Source: Actinomycetota bacterium (GTDB lineage Bacteria > Actinomycetota > Geothermincolia > Fen-727 > JAQURN01). From it: a stretch of DNA of 5,949 nt. The stretch spans positions 1 through 5,949 of the forward strand of contig JAQURN010000084.1 of the NCBI GenBank assembly GCA_028715585.1, written 5' to 3'. Below, in pieces: positions 5,624 to 5,949 of the stretch. Position numbers and translations under genes: made by a program. The notes beneath the pieces were generated by a model. It was not told the origin of the DNA. It ran no database searches and worked only from the letters and a program-made list of their open reading frames with translations. Positions within the stretch are counted from its first letter, which is position 1, and each line of letters begins with the position of its first letter.

Positions 5624-5949
5624 GTGAAGGTTCTTATTACGGGAATAACCGGTTTTGTTGGCAGCCATCTTGCGGAGTATTGTCTTGCTAAGGGTGACGT
5701 AGAGGTATTTGGCTCGGTGCGCTGGCGGAGCAGGATGGAGAATGTGGAACATATTCTCGACAAGATAAAATTGATAGACTGCGACCTTCGTGATGCTGGA
5801 GCGGTCAAGCATTGTCTGGGAGACGTAAAGCCCGATTATATATTCCATCTGGCTGCTCAAAGTTTTGTTCCTACCTCATGGAAAGCGCCCGCGGAAACCC
5901 TTGTAACAAATATCGTCGGGCAGTTGAACATTTTCGAGGCGGTGCGGGA
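5624..5949 (+). CDS. gmd: GDP-mannose 4,6-dehydratase-like SDR enzyme (3' part outside the window)
   Basis: The first 108 codons of an extended SDR enzyme run off the window end. Visible are the NAD(P)-binding GITGFVG (7-13), GSVRWRSRMENVEHI (30-44), DCDLRD (52-57), KPDYIFHLAAQSFVPTSW (69-86) and a helix containing NIVGQLNIFEAVR (96-108). The RWRSRMEN stretch after the second beta strand and AAQSFVPTSW are typical of GDP-mannose 4,6-dehydratase-like proteins, which convert GDP-mannose to GDP-4-dehydro-6-deoxy-mannose. The catalytic YxxxK lies beyond the window and cannot be checked. The protein is a clear paralogue of the reductase at 3415-4371, sharing the FHLAAQ and GQLN(I/L)FE(A/S)VR stretches. 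Placed after the guanylyltransferase and with the reductase nearby, it would supply the missing middle step to GDP-D-rhamnose. Another NDP-hexose dehydratase or epimerase is the alternative. Confidence 0.75.
   Translation, partial: MKVLITGITGFVGSHLAEYCLAKGDVEVFGSVRWRSRMENVEHILDKIKLIDCDLRDAGAVKHCLGDVKPDYIFHLAAQSFVPTSWKAPAETLVTNIVGQLNIFEAVR

Noticed and set aside
5561..5860. Minus-strand 99-codon frame across the 5537-5623 gap
   Set aside because: It is antisense to the clear Gmd-like start and has no recognisable domain.

Overview
The window is a densely packed, single-strand bacterial surface-polysaccharide locus in which every credible gene is on the + strand. Base composition is moderate. 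Starts include ATG, GTG and TTG, mostly behind strong Shine-Dalgarno (SD) motifs, and AGG, AGA and ATA codons are frequent. That suits a Gram-positive-like or thermophilic/anaerobic bacterial lineage, but the sequence does not allow a taxonomic call.

Layout. Positions 1-55 hold the C-terminal end of a gene resembling UDP-glucose 6-dehydrogenase. It overlaps, as ATGA, a DPM1-like family-2 glycosyltransferase (52-738). A 73-bp gap with an inverted repeat and a T-run follows. Next are a small four-helix DMT/EamA (ArnE/EmrE-like) membrane protein (812-1291) and two WbbL-like GT2 glycosyltransferases (1291-2514 and 2511-3398), joined by stop/start overlaps. Then come a GDP-4-dehydro-6-deoxy-mannose reductase (Rmd-like, 3415-4371), a left-handed beta-helix NDP-sugar pyrophosphorylase of the mannose-1-phosphate guanylyltransferase type (4418-5536) and, after an 87-bp gap, the start of a GDP-mannose 4,6-dehydratase-like gene (5624 to the window edge).

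How the genes fit together. The last three genes together would make GDP-D-rhamnose from mannose-1-phosphate: guanylyltransferase, then 4,6-dehydratase, then 4-reductase. The two WbbL-like transferases are natural users of that donor. The DPM1-like transferase and the small DMT protein resemble the ArnC plus ArnE/F arrangement, in which a sugar is loaded on a polyprenyl phosphate and flipped across the membrane. The product is inferred to be a rhamnose-containing cell-surface glycan.

Main discovery. The 5' end of the second glycosyltransferase gene (1291-2514) contains a 165-bp, GC-rich element bounded by 17-bp perfect terminal inverted repeats, or 24 pairs as RNA with three G-U. It reads through without a stop in the gene's frame. 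Removing exactly 1299-1463 restores a textbook GT2 beginning, M-K-L-V-S-I-I-L-I-N-F-N-G, in frame. The element therefore looks like a small palindromic/MITE-like mobile element inserted in frame three codons after the start, adding 55 residues. The principle matches the in-frame palindromic elements known from Rickettsia, but its family cannot be identified here.
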